This document shows, one piece after another, positions 42,407-55,156 of a DNA stretch of 64,000 nucleotides. This DNA is from Selaginella tamariscina (Eukaryota; Streptophyta; Lycopodiopsida; Selaginellales; Selaginellaceae), in contig PUQB01000169.1 in assembly GCA_003024785.1 (NCBI GenBank), forward strand, positions 182,165 to 246,164. The letters run 5' to 3'. Made by a program: the position numbers and the translations under genes. Under the pieces are notes generated by a model. The model was not told the DNA's origin. It did no database searches and saw nothing but the letters and a program-made list of their open reading frames with translations. Each line of letters opens with the position of its first letter. The first letter of the stretch is position 1.

Positions 42407-42467
42407 TGGAGATCGTAGAGCATCTGGCTGCAGTCTAATGGGTCATTAGTTCGAATCTAGTTTTTTC
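42407..42467 (+). pseudogene. tRNA-Cys-like copy with D-arm deletion
   Basis: GGAG is followed by GATCGTAGAGCATCTGG, so about 12 bases of the acceptor and D-arm are lost. The anticodon loop CTGCAGT and T-arm ATTAG TTCGAAT CTAGT are kept; the acceptor 3' strand is decayed to TTTTTTC. Confidence 0.62.
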
Positions 42468-42482
42468 TTAAAAGTTTAAACA

Positions 42483-42721
42483 TTAAGATATGCTAACTAT
42501 TTACTTTCATTTTAAACTGTCGGCTAATATTTTATATAATTAACTTAAATGTATTGGTATACATGAAGAATTGATAAGCTTCAAAGAGTTTTAAGTTATG
42601 TCATCAAACATAAGGTATGCTAACTATTTACTTTCATTTTAAACTGTCAGCTAATATTATATAATTAACTTAAATGTATTGGTATACATGAAGAATTGAA
42701 AGAGTTTTAAGTTATGCCATC
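42483..42721. repeat. Tandem duplication, roughly 125-bp unit
   Basis: 42483-42605 and 42611-42721 are two direct copies beginning with ATGCTAACTATTTACTTTC; the second lacks about ten bases. Confidence 0.85.
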
Positions 42722-42826
42722 AATTTTTATATTTCAAATTAAAGCTTTTTGATTTGTGTTATTGACACTGAGAGCTTAACATTGTAATGTGTGTGTGTGA
42801 GATTTAGCTTATGGTAACTGTGTACT

Positions 42827-42857
<31 letters not shown>

Positions 42858-45800
42858 ATTACATTCATAGTAGATATTTAACTGTGTGATTATAATATAT
42901 AAACTATTATCTAGAATATCATTTGTTATTCGATCTTGTGAAACACTACGAATAGGACATGCCATCAAAGAGAATTTACTGTGTTTGTTCACTCAAATGT
43001 AGAACACACACACAACGTAAGTTCACTAACTGCAGATACATATATGCATATGTATACACGCATGATACTCTCTGAATATAACGACTTTATTTAGGTTTCA
43101 CGTACGTACATAAAGTGTGTAGAGTGTCTGTAATTTATATATTCTCCTAGTTTACGTGTTTAGACTATTTTAAAGTCTTAACTAGTTTCAACATTTTAAT
43201 AAATCTGGAAGAAGAGGTAGCACCGTTTGATTTACTTAGAATTAATAAATTCAAGTTGCAAACGCCAAAATAACATTATTATTTTAACTTTAGTTATTAA
43301 TTTTATTTTTACATTTTTAATATTTCCCTTAATAAAGGCCAATATTTTAAAAATGATGCCATCATGCCACAATATAATACAAAAATCACACAGGAATGCT
43401 TTCACACCGAATTTAGTAAACGACATCACCAAAAAAGATAAATAATTGAGATTAAATTAATGGTAATTATAAATTAACAAATAATTAGGTAGACCACCAA
43501 CTTAGTTATTCAATGAGTTTTATATTGTTTTTATTATTTATTTATTTTTCTCTTGTCATATTATTATTATTTTTGTCTCTTGTACATACAATGTTTTTCA
43601 ATGTTAATGTTTTTAATGTTTCTAGCGTAATGAATGTATATGTAGTTTTAAATAATAAACAATCAATTTTATAATTTTATGTTTAGAGATGATTAATTCA
43701 CAAAGCTCAACTTTGTGACATGTGTAAACATTTAATAAAGTTGCACATTTAAATTATGGTTTGTAAGGATGACCTCAAATGGAAATGTAAACATTATAAT
43801 ATTACATAATCAATTTGTTTTGATACATGGTTCTCAAATAATACCTTATTTTCCATATATGTTATAAGTAATATATTGTTGCTATATTAAATTATTATAA
43901 TAAATAGCTATGGTTGAACCAAATATTAAAAATTATAATACGATGATTAAAGACCCTTCACATGTGGTTTTTGTCACAAAGGTTCATCTTTGTGGAATAT
44001 AAAAAAGTCCTTTATATGTGACCTTTGTTGCAAAGGTCACCTCACATGTGATCATCACCTTCACACCTTATAATTGTCACATTTTCTTGTGAAAAAGAGT
44101 TAGCATTTTTTTATAACTAAAAAGGTGACTTTCCAGAAATAATTATCATGTGTACACAAGTTGAATTAAAATTAAGGTTCTTTCAAAATTATTCACTTTT
44201 TAGGTGTGGAATACAACGTATCTAAAGGTTTATTTTATAAGTAATTTCAAATATTATTTAATAAATGACATTAACTTAGAATATATTTAATAAATTTTTT
44301 TTAATGTTGATCTTCTTTATGATACAAATTAACATTATAAAGCGAATGTTCCAATTTAAGTGATGAATATTACTAAATCAATAATAGAATATGGACTCTT
44401 TATGAGTTGTTAGTGCTAAAAAGATAATTTTGCAAAGCAAATTAGAGTATTCAAAATAAATATAAAAACTTAATTGCAAGGTAAAAAAATGTTGAGTTGT
44501 AAACAAAGTTGCCGTGAACAGATTTTCCTAAATACATTCTCAATTTATGAATGCATTCTCGAACGTTCTCAAAATTACACAAATGCATTTTGGTAACAAA
44601 AATAACATATTTTAAAATATTTTAGCGTATTTAAATATTAAAATGCTGGGATTTTAAAATATTTAAATTACATATTTAAAATTAAATCAAATAAAAAAAA
44701 TAAAAAAACTAATAGAAACTAAACAAACTCTTCATATTTAATATTTCCTCGTTGTTACTTCGGGCAAATGCTAGGAGCTCTACTTCCTTTAGTAATTAAT
44801 AAAGTTTTTATTGGTTTTGACACACCAAAACCCATAAAGTACCTTTGTGCAATGCAAATCCCTTTTCCCCTCGATCTAGCAAGATGCCATTGCATGTGCT
44901 TTGCCGTTTCTTAGAAATCTCTTGAATAGTATTACAACACCACTTGTGCACTTGAGTTTGGTAAGTTTAAAAAATAATCATACGATTTCACTCAGACTCT
45001 TGTATTTTAATTAATTTATCTGTTTTAAGATTTTGCTCGAAGCCTTGAAAAACTCATGAATATATGGGATTTTTTTATTTTAATTAAGAAAAAAATAAAT
45101 AACAAATTGGGCGAACATGTTTTGCAAACACGTTAACGAACGTCCACAAAAACATGCAAATGCATTATTTAGTAACATTGGTTATAACTACTTTTTATTG
45201 TTAAATTGAAACATTCTTTTGAATTATTTTTTCTAGATTTTACATGGAAAAAAGTGTTTCTTATTTAGCTTCACAATGTCAATTTCGTTGGGCAAACTAT
45301 AAGTGAAAGTTCACTAAAATTTATGTATACAAGTGTAACATCAAATTTCGTAGTCTTCTTATTAAAGTCTATCACATGAAGAAAAAATGACTATAATTTA
45401 TTACTTAAGTTTTTAAAGAATTCTAGAATGATATAAAAGTTTGGTTGTTTATACATTGAATTATTAAAGACATTATAATTTTTGAGTTATTACCAGTTTT
45501 TAATTTCTTTAAAAGTTGAAGCGAAAGAAGAATTCAAGAAAGAACATGAATAATTTTTAAATGTTATAAAACATATTGATATACAATTATTTAAGTTATC
45601 ATATATGATATAATTAAATATCAAATGCAATGTTATCTCTTTATATTCTTTCTAAACCCATAAGTGGCATTTGGTATATATATATACACACTTTAAAAAA
45701 AAACATCATTCACATAACACCTTTTAATTAAACTTTTGTTTTTTATTATTGAGAACATGTCGTAACTATGGTGTTATAAATTGTTTTAATAATTCATTAT

Positions 45801-47929
45801 TACTTTTTATTATTATAAAGTTATGAAGAATGTAACATGGACTTTGTTAATTCTTATATGTTTTCTACTTCAATTCTACTTACTAACATTCTTCAAACAC
45901 CTTTTAAAATAATAAAAGTCCTTTTAACTACAATATATAATGATGTAAGTAAGAAGTTAAACATATTAAAATTCTTTAATAAATCTGAATTTAAATAAAG
46001 TATCATCATCCATGGTAGATTTACATAATCTATTCATAACAATCTTAATTTTATTGTTGAATTAGATTAATTATTTTATTAAAAGAAAAATATATGAGAA
46101 GTGTTAAGTCCTTAGCACATATTTAATGTATCAATTTGGACATTTAAAAATTTAGTGTTCATGTTTACAATTTGTTATATAGCGATGGAATAATCCTTGT
46201 TTTTTATTAAATATTTTAAAATAAGACAGTCCAATTCAAAGTATATGACATTTATAGCTTTACAATAATTTAAAAAGCATCTATATAACTCAAAATTAAC
46301 CTTCACTTCACTTAAATTGGATAAACACTTGAGGCATTTGTTAAAATAATGATGTATTGCTTAAGTGAAAAAGTTTTAAAACAATTTTAAAACAGTAAAA
46401 ATGTTTCTTGTGACAAATTTATTCAATATTATTCCAACTTGTTTTTAAAATTAATATATACCTTGTTTAGATGTTTTATAATTCTATTGGACCAAGTAGT
46501 TGGTTTGCATGAAGTTTACATAATAATATAAATTGCTCTTTAATCAACTTAAAAAACTTTTAATATTTATTTAAATCTACTAAACTTACTTTATTTATCC
46601 AATGCCTAAACCAATGTAAAGAACATGAACATATACAAAAAATTTCAATTAAAATAATATGACTATAAGAATTTAATTATTATGGCTGTCATTAATATCA
46701 TTTAGTTTAAAAGATTTTATTATTATTATAAAAAATCAAAAATCTTTTCACCATCATCATAATAAAGAAAAACAATTCTCATGTTTTAAATGACTGCACG
46801 TGTTTGCAATTATAATATTATCCTATATATAATAAATAATACATCTCAAAGCAGTTCCATTTTAATCAATGACTTTAAAAAAAAAAAGAATATTCATTTT
46901 AAATTTTACTTTTTGAATGACGTGGACAAAAATTATAATAAATCACTAATTAAAAGAATATTCATTTAAATTTTATTTTGGAATGAAGTGAATAAAGATC
47001 ACATGTGAATATTCTTGAAAATTTTTACATTTTTTCTTATATTGTGTTCACCTTATCTTTGCAATGAAGGTAACAAAAGTTACACATGAAACATCTCTTA
47101 ATTGGTACAACTTTTTTATTTTAAATATATAATATAAGTATTCCAATGATGTGTAATGAAGTGATACATGGGCCAAATGTAATAATAAAAATTAATGAAG
47201 TAAAATGTAGTAAACATGTAAATGGATTTTTATGGTACAAATAGTATGTTTTTTGTTTCAATACCTAATAAGAATAAAGAGACACTTACTAATATTATAT
47301 ATTAATATATTGCTTTATATACAATTCATTTTTCACACCAATGCATTTATTACAATGACAAACGGTTTGTATATACCTTAAATGTGAAACATTACACAAA
47401 ATTATTATGTTCATTTTAAAATTCATAAATGGAACTTAATACCAAACCTAAAATATTGAAAATAAATTTAATATTTTTCTTAAATATGTAAAACTTTATA
47501 ACCATCAAATTTGTTTCCATATAGTAAAATAAATAGATTATATTAGTTTTTAATTTAAAATAAACTTTTTGTTAAGTGTATACTACACTTATAACTTATA
47601 TTATCATGGTACCTTTTTATATATGAGATTATTATTATTTATTTTATTAAATAATATTAATATTTTTTTAAATAATAAATATTAACTCCAAATCTAATTT
47701 ATAATATCGAAACTCTGCCTGCCTGGTTTGATCTTTACAAATCAAATATGTTTTTAACTCTTACAATAAGAAAGAAGATTCTCCCAAAATATATACAAAT
47801 AGAATGTAATATATACACAGGTTCTTACAAATATTATATCAGGTTCTTACATATATCTTACAAATAGAATGTAATATATACACAGGTTCGTGCGTATGTA
47901 TATTAGACATGTGTACCACCTGTCTTGGG

Positions 47930-47967
47930 ATAACTTATATCAATCATCGGTAAAGCATCTGGTGCGT
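47930..47967 (+). pseudogene. Possible decayed tRNA-Cys fragment
   Basis: TCATCGGTAAAGCATCTGG resembles the D-arm and anticodon 5' strand of the tRNA-Cys family. No other part is preserved, so the assignment is weak. Confidence 0.3.
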
Positions 47968-49415
47968 ATATTATTAAAACGTTGTATTCCTTAATTATAA
48001 TTAATTACGACTAATACAAAGGGGGTTGTATACTAGAATAATCCCAAATATACATGCATATAAATAGATACATGTGTAAATACATACATACACACACATA
48101 TACATATATATGATATTTAAAACTTATTAACTTCATAAAATGAAAATTGGAGTTATTTTGTATATGAAACCAGTAAAGACAATAAGAGTTACAAACCAAA
48201 ATAAAAATAGAAAACAAAACAGACAAGAGCACTATATTCTTTCATGGTTACATAGGTACGATATACATTCACACAATGGTATATACAAATCCAGGATATG
48301 TTATCTACGTTTCTTTCAGGGTTTTTGTATATCTGTCTTCCTGCTTACACGTGTGTGTGTGTGTGCGCGTGCGTGCGTGCGTGCGTGTGTTGTACAACTT
48401 TGAAATTTTGAAAAGAGATAAAAGAATTAAAAAGAAGTAAATTAAGCAATTATACAAAAGTAAAGTATAAATCAAACATTTTATTTAAATTTTTACTTTA
48501 AAAGTGGAGTAAACTATAAAAACTTAAAGAATTATTTGATGGCTTGTAATAATTCTTTATAATGACAACATTCAATTCTATATTTGTATACATGCATACT
48601 AAAAATGTATGGTATATACACATAAATAGACACACTAGTTATAACAATGCGTATTGCTAGGTGTACTTGTGTGTGTGTGTACATATAAGTACATGCATGC
48701 GCTTTTTAATTCCTATCACACACACACACAAATGTGTAATTGAATGTGTGAATATAAACTGGTCCTTCCATAAGTAAAATATCCAAATTAAATGGACTTT
48801 TATTAAAATGAATCCACCCGCTCACTTATTGTATTTCTTTATAAGAAATTTATTTGTATATGAGATTAAATTATTAAAGTCATATCTTCAAAGTTGATAA
48901 ACGGAATGCTTATATATTAAAATGTAGATCAGATATTTAAATATTGAAAAATGACATAAATCAAATAGCTTATATTAAAAATGACATAACAGGCATGAAA
49001 ACTGACATAATAATAAATCCAGCAAAATAAATTTTTTGAAATAAGTTATTTATTATATTTAAAATCTTTTGCTGAGTACACTATTTAAGAGTTACCTTAA
49101 ATGCTACGTACGATATATACACACATACACGACCACAAGTGTGTAAGTTCAAGTACATGAAGTTAATAACATTGAAAACTTACTATCTACACAACACTTA
49201 TTTTGCATATGAAATCAGTAAGGACAAGAATACACACAAAATGAAATAAAAATTGAAAAAAAAAAGAAAGAAAACCTTTAAAAAAATGCTGGAAAAGAAT
49301 TATATAACTTCCCGCCTGTTTCTCCTCTTCCCTTAACCATGGTTAAACCTGCTTAATTATTACCACATTTACTCCATGGTTTTACCTGTTAATTATTACC
49401 ACATCTTTACTTCAC

Positions 49416-49856
49416 TTACTGCTTAGGGGGCGTGTCATCAGAACCTGGTGTCCGCGAATACGGCGAAGTATGACCGTTGGATTTCTCCTCAGAAGGTACT
49501 CTAGACCCTTCATCTGTATCAACGGCTCGGATTTCTTCGATCATCCTGACCACCTCCTTCATCCTGGGCCGTTGATCTGGTGAGGTGGCGACGCAACTCA
49601 TTGCCACCTGGAGCAACTGGACCATCTCTTCTTCTATGTTTTGGTACCTCATTAGCTCCAGATCGAAAACCTCAGCCGTCCATTCTTCACGTACTACGGA
49701 TTGTACCCAACGTGGTAGATCTATACCTTCGTCGTTGAGTGAGGCCTGCAAATTATTTAAAATTAAGTATATATAAATATACATTTCACACACGCACACG
49801 CGGTAAGACGCAAGTATAAAAGGAGGTAAGTTATGAATATACATACATACATACAT

Positions 49857-49902
<46 letters not shown>

Positions 49903-52900
49903 GTATGGGTATGAGATGTTATGAAGTTTCTTCAACCGAAATTTATACAACCTGTTACAAACATCTCTCTCACACACATACACCTATATGATGGCACATA
50001 CATACCTAAGCAAGTATACGTTATGAATATATATATATATTATATATATAACTGTATGTCATGAAATTTTTTCAACCTGTTACAAACATCTCTCACACGC
50101 ACACACATACGATGACACATACGTACCTAAATGTGTATGCGTGTTGTGAATCAATATCCGTTACATGTTTCAAGAGAATTTCATTGATACATGCACACGC
50201 ACATGTATATAACTTATCTATATCTATTACATGGAGAGTTATAATCACGCACGAACACACATAGAAGTACCTGAGTGGGTGCTTTTCCAGTAAGAAGCTC
50301 CAAGAGAAGAACACCAAAGCTGTACACATCAGAGCGCTGTGTAGCCTTCCTTGTCTCTGCGACCTCAGGTGCCCGGTAACCAACAATCCTCGAAGCCGCA
50401 GAGGACGAGTTGAACAATTGTGCAAGGCCAAAGTCGGACACCGCGGCATCATAATTCTTCTTCAAGAGAATATTCGAGGACTTTATATTGCCGTGCACAA
50501 AGTTGCTGCTCTGCTCGTGTAAATATGTGATCCCCTTTGCAGACCCGAGTGCGATTCGCACTCGGGATACCCAGTCTAATGGTGTTCGCCCTGCTCCCCG
50601 GCTTCCTGTAATCAAAACAATCTTATTAATATACTCTCTCTCTACACATGTATGTATCTGTATGCCTATAAAGATCATATAGTTAAGTATTCATTTCATA
50701 TATATTACCTAGACTAATCAGATAAAATTAGCGTTACCGTGTAGAAGAGCAGAGAGGCTTCCCATAGGCATGAAGTCATAAACAAGCAGCTTCTCATCCT
50801 TGGAGAAGTAATAAGCTCTCAAAGGTACCAAGTTAGGATGCTGCAGCCTCCCAATGAGCTCAATCTGCTGCTGAAACTCCCTTCCAGATATACTAACATC
50901 CTTGAGCCTCTTCACAGCAACAACAGCCCCGTCTTCAAGCACAGCCTTGTATGCTGTGCCAACACTCCCCTTACCGAGTACTTCGGCGGATGCACGTAGA
51001 AGGTCTTCTAGGTCGAATCTGTATGGTGCTCCCTCGAAGAATATGAGCTTGCTCTTCTCAGGCTCACCTGTTATAAACACACATATAAGTATCAGTATAT
51101 GTTTAGATACGTGCTACATATCTACGGAATTTCTTTGCACGCACGCACGCACACATATATGCAGGTATATACATTATAAAAGCATATGTTTCTATATACC
51201 TGGTGCGTATGCTGCAGGGTCCTTAACATCTTCTGCTTTAGCGGTTTCTAGAGATCTCTCAGTGACTTTAGGAGGTGTCTCAGATTTTCTCTTCCTTCTA
51301 CAGCAGGCCAGGAACAGCAGGGAGAGGATAAGCAGTGCAACGACTGCACTCCCAATCACAATACCAATAATTGCACCTGTACTCAGCTTCTTCTTCTTGG
51401 ATGAATGCCCATTCGGGGACGGTGATGCGTTTGGGACTGTAGAACCAGTGGGAGCTGGAGCTGGAGCAGTGTTTTCACATGGCAGTGCCAATGGAGGCCC
51501 GCATATCTGGTTCCCACCAAATGCACCTGCCAAAAAGTGAGTTCACATGTTTAATCATGTACATGCCGCATATATATATAATAATAATGAATCAAGTATT
51601 TATCATGATATAGTGATTTGATGCTACAGCTATTACTACATATGCATATAACGCCATACATATATACAAGCATATAATATATAATGAATGTCACCAAGCT
51701 AGCACATAGCAACTTTATCTATAACAGTGCATGTTATATATATCAAATAACAAACATAATAGATGCGCTAGCGTGAGTGTGTGTGAGAGAGACGGGGGGG
51801 GGGTGTTTAGGTAAACGAATACAGAAAAGTGACGTGTTCAGACGTGCTATTCAGCACGTAGATGTTTATAAGTATATACAACAAAAGATACGAAGGTAGT
51901 TTGTACATACAGAGACACACAAGCGGGGTATCTTTAAGGTCAATTGGTGTATGTTTGTGTAGTCACCAGTTCGGACGTTAAATGAGGTGAACATGGCACA
52001 CTGTATGTTATCCGGCTACCTAACACTTATTTGGGCCAATACTTGTGTAAATTTGACATGTACTACGTAACAACACAGATCCACGCGCGTACATAATGTA
52101 CATCGGTACATACATATACAAAACAGGCGTACCTACCTACCTACCTACCTACACATATATACACATGTATGAGTGCACCAAATGCGTAGGTACATATATA
52201 AATACTCATGCGCGCCAATCCACCTCACACACCAAACGCATACATATCTACATATATAGCACGTACCGGCACCAAATTTTGCCAAGGTTGACGGAACACT
52301 CCCATTAAGCTTGTTATTAGCAGCACTAAACTGTTGCAACTTGGGTAGCTCGAGACCGGTAAGCCCACCAGTAAAGGAGTTATTCTGAACATAGAGAGTC
52401 GAAAGCCGGCTCAAGTTATTGAGAGACCTGGGAAGCTCATCATCAAAGTTGTTAAAAGCGACATCCAAACGCACCAAGCTGGGCCAGACTGTGAAATCCG
52501 TGGGCAGTGGACCCGAAAAATTGTTGTTTTGTATGTAGAGACTTCGCAGCTGATGTAGGTTGGTAAAATCGGCCGGGAATGGGCCGGACAGCCTGTTCAT
52601 CCGCAAGCTAAGGACCCGTAGTTCGTCTAAGCCACCTATTGACCCATTTGGAATGGGTCCGATGAGGCCCGTTCCCGGCAATCGGACATCGTGCACACGA
52701 CCTGTGGTCCCATTTGAGCATCTTATGCCGGTCCATTGGCAGACGGTCGTGTTGCGGCTCCATTTTAGTTGGTTTCCTGTATATAAAATATCTCTTCAGG
52801 AAAAAATGCATGCAAAACTGTGCGTGTGCGTGTTTTCCTATGTGTACTAAAGTACCAACTTAATAGTTGAGAATTTACTATCGAGATCCTAACCAATGCA

Positions 52901-53139
52901 TTATGGTTTACAATATACGAATATATCGCTTTATATATGTGTATATACTGGCTAAAGACGGGGATAAATTATGAGCTCCATTCACATAGAGAGACAGACA
53001 GACAGACGCACACACACACTGCAGATAATGAGAATTTACCTGGGTCGACCGCGCTTTTGAAAGCAAGAAGCGAGGACACATCGTCAGCGAGAGATGCTTG
53101 AACCAGCAACGCTAACAGTAACACAAATCGCCGTTCCAT
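49416..53139 (-). CDS. LRR receptor-like pseudokinase (6 exons)
   Basis: Plasma-membrane receptor-like kinase of the LRR-III group, related to Arabidopsis probable inactive receptor kinases such as At2g26730. Minus-strand exons: 53040-53139, 52267-52776, 51200-51526, 50738-51067, 50271-50605 and 49416-49745; 643 residues, normal for the family, frame intact. Order: signal peptide (residues 1-18, hydrophobic core [10 protein letters not shown]), LRR cap with Cys pair (CQWTGIRC), about five LRRs (60-200), Pro/Ala-rich stalk, Lys stretch (SSKKKKLS), transmembrane helix [20 protein letters not shown] (near 250), juxtamembrane region, kinase domain (about 340-610). The glycine loop is [10 protein letters not shown] and the VAVK lysine is kept. 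The catalytic loop reads VHGNIKSSN, so the HRD aspartate is replaced, and the activation segment reads SDFGLAQ with DFG kept. It therefore probably signals as a scaffold or co-receptor. The ligand is unknown. Confidence 0.95.
49865..49902. repeat. (TA)n microsatellite in the receptor kinase intron 5
   Basis: About 38 bp of TA following ACAT repeats; the intron also holds a second related copy of its (CA)n/TA block at 50020-50110. Confidence 0.9.
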
Positions 53140-54180
53140 GACGGAGATGAAGATAATGCTGACGATCTACAAGCGCATTGCGTCCTGTACCTAGGACGTG
53201 ACAATGTAGGTCTAAATTTTGTGGAAAAGTTCAAAATCTCTGGAAAAAGGAGGATTTCGGATCAGATCCAGGTTATTATCTAGCGATAGCTCTACAAAAC
53301 ATAAACATTACCGGAAACAATCAAATAACGCCACTACATAAGCTCAGATCTGCATTCCAATGCCTCAAAAACCGTGCTTTGAATGCATCAAAATCTTCGT
53401 TTTCCGAGAACACGCACCTGTTTTGAGAAATTTCACCTATCTGCATCCGAATGCCTTCCTTCTGAATGATTTTCCGCAGTAAGATTATCTGGAATGCATC
53501 AAAAGTCGACCTGCTTTGTAGAAATTTCACTGACTTCTTCACGGATCGACCCTAGCTCAATCATCCGCACGGCGCCATCGAAAGCGAGGACAACATAAGC
53601 GCCATAGCCATCCGCACGCAGGAACACGAGGAAGGCAAAAAACACAGTGAAAGCGAATTATTCTGCCAGCCAAGCGCCACGCTGGCCATTAGCTTTCACA
53701 TTTACCAACTGCCAGCACCATCAATGGCGACTAATTGCGTCCACGTCATGTGAGCTTTCTCATGACGTGGCATTTTTATAATACGTCTTTAGGATCTCCG
53801 CCGTGGATTTGGCTTTAAATTCCGTAACGTAAATTATTCCCTGCCTTTTCTTCTGCAACGGAATGTCATTGCCTGCCACGCATGCACATGTATATCATCA
53901 TAATGATGGTAGGACCCATTCACATGCCCATGGGGCTTCTTTAATTGACGCTCTGATAGCAGCACAACAAATCCTTCAATTACATGCAGCCATTGCATTT
54001 AATAATGCCATTTTAACCTAAAATAATTTATTAATTTAACCCCCCACTAACATGGTTGGCTTTTTGTACAATATGCATATTCTATATTACTAAAAAATTT
54101 GTATATTCTCTTGTCATATATAAATGAAAGGTAGCATCGATCCCTATATAAGTAGTAGGTTGTAAATATATATACATATA
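53140..54180. other. Receptor kinase 5' region
   Basis: About 750 bp of low-AT sequence upstream of the receptor kinase, probably leader and promoter, then AT-rich DNA. An internal repeat of GGAATGCATCAAAA and GAAATTTCAC words occurs at 53340-53530. Short open frames here look fortuitous. Confidence 0.5.
53741..53770. promoter_or_regulatory. Palindromic bZIP-type element upstream of the receptor kinase
   Basis: CCACGTCATG at 53741-53750 and CATGACGTGG at 53761-53770 form a perfect 10-bp inverted repeat with a 10-bp spacer. Each arm contains an ACGTCA/CACGTC core typical of TGA-type or G/C-box bZIP sites. It lies about 600 bp upstream of the receptor kinase start. Function is inferred. Confidence 0.4.
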
Positions 54181-54184
54181 TATA

Positions 54185-54324
54185 TGGCATACAATCAACA
54201 TATATGAGTGTATACATATATCCATCAAAGTGTGTGTTTGTCTTCATGTGTGTAACAACATACAGTATATATCTTATGTGTGAAACACATGCAAGAACAC
54301 ACATATACACACGCACTGGCGACC

Positions 54325-54359
<35 letters not shown>

Positions 54360-54503
54360 ATATATGGTATACAATCAACATATATGAGTGTATACATATA
54401 TCCATATACATACCAGTAAAGTGCATGTGTGTAACAACATAACAGTATATATCTTATGTGTGAAACACATGTAAGAACACACATATACACACGCACGGAC
54501 ACA
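54185..54503. repeat. Tandem duplication with microsatellites
   Basis: 54185-54326 and 54365-54503 are two direct copies separated by a (TA)n tract (54328-54366). Open frames across it are low-complexity products of the repeat. Confidence 0.85.
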
Positions 54504-54659
54504 CACACACACACACAATGTAACACACTTTCACCTGTAATCTACAATTCGAAAGTGCATGTCGTTACAAGAAAAGTCTCAAGTGCTATCTTACAAAAGC
54601 AAAAGGGCGAAAGGGCAACACACTACACAATTCCCGTGAAAAAGAGAGAGACACACACT

Positions 54660-54870
54660 CACCTCCATCTGAAAAGTATTTAACCTTATATCATGCGTGA
54701 CCTTATCCAACGGTGCTGCCCATTCTCCTAACCTTGAATGCTTAACGTTCCCTGTTATAAAAGAATATCATGTATCTAATTTGTTACTTGTTATAATTTA
54801 ATTATCTCACTGAAATACCTACGTAGAAAATAATGAAGAAGGCTTGCTTCTCAAACTTCTATTTCTCTGC
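54660..54870 (-). other. Exon-like blocks 3' of the glucosyltransferase (UTR exons?)
   Basis: On the minus strand, a block near 54838-54862 follows a TTTTTGCAG acceptor and precedes a GTAGGT donor. A second, 54662-54752, lies between an AACAG acceptor and a GTGAGT donor. The last coding exon of the glucosyltransferase ends at a stop that overlaps a possible donor (AG|GTAATA). The blocks may be spliced 3'-UTR exons. Joined in frame, they would end the protein within a few residues, so I do not count them as coding. Confidence 0.35.
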
Positions 54871-55156
54871 AAAAAGTTAAGAATGCATCTTGTATATACA
54901 TATAAAGTAACCTACGTATGTGTGTGCGTGCGTGTGTGTTGTGTCTATTTGTGTATATGGTTATGGAACATCATATGACAAAATGTAGTCATTACATGTT
55001 ATGTGTATATTGTACGTTTTAGTGTATGATTGAGTAATGACAGCCACAACCCATCCCATATAGTGTTTATCAGTCGCTTTCCATATATATATAACATGTA
55101 TGATATGTGTATACGGTGTGTGTGTGAGAGCATGTGTATATATATGTATTTGTATA

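Larger units (their letters stand above)
35330..49410. other. Long intergenic region of mutually duplicated AT-rich modules
   Basis: No gene seen in 14 kb. The segment 36260-36800 matches 42780-43220 over several hundred bases (for example, words around CACTACGAATAG and ACGCATGATACTCTCTG recur in order). 35394-35520 matches 41760-41830, 42119-42190 and 48858-48900. 38200-38370 matches 41370-41530. 39370-39500 matches 48460-48600. 40290-40350 matches 23768-23840 downstream of CDKA. tRNA-Cys pieces lie at several module borders. From 43.5 to 47.7 kb only AT-rich unique DNA is seen; 44750-44960 is slightly less AT-rich but not recognisable. Confidence 0.6.

Noticed and set aside
50902..51540. 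212-codon plus-strand open frame
   Set aside because: It is antisense to exons 3 and 4 of the receptor kinase, whose sense protein is clearly conserved.
54047..54526. 159-codon minus-strand frame with repeated segments
   Set aside because: Product of the tandem duplication at 54185-54503; no domain, biased composition.
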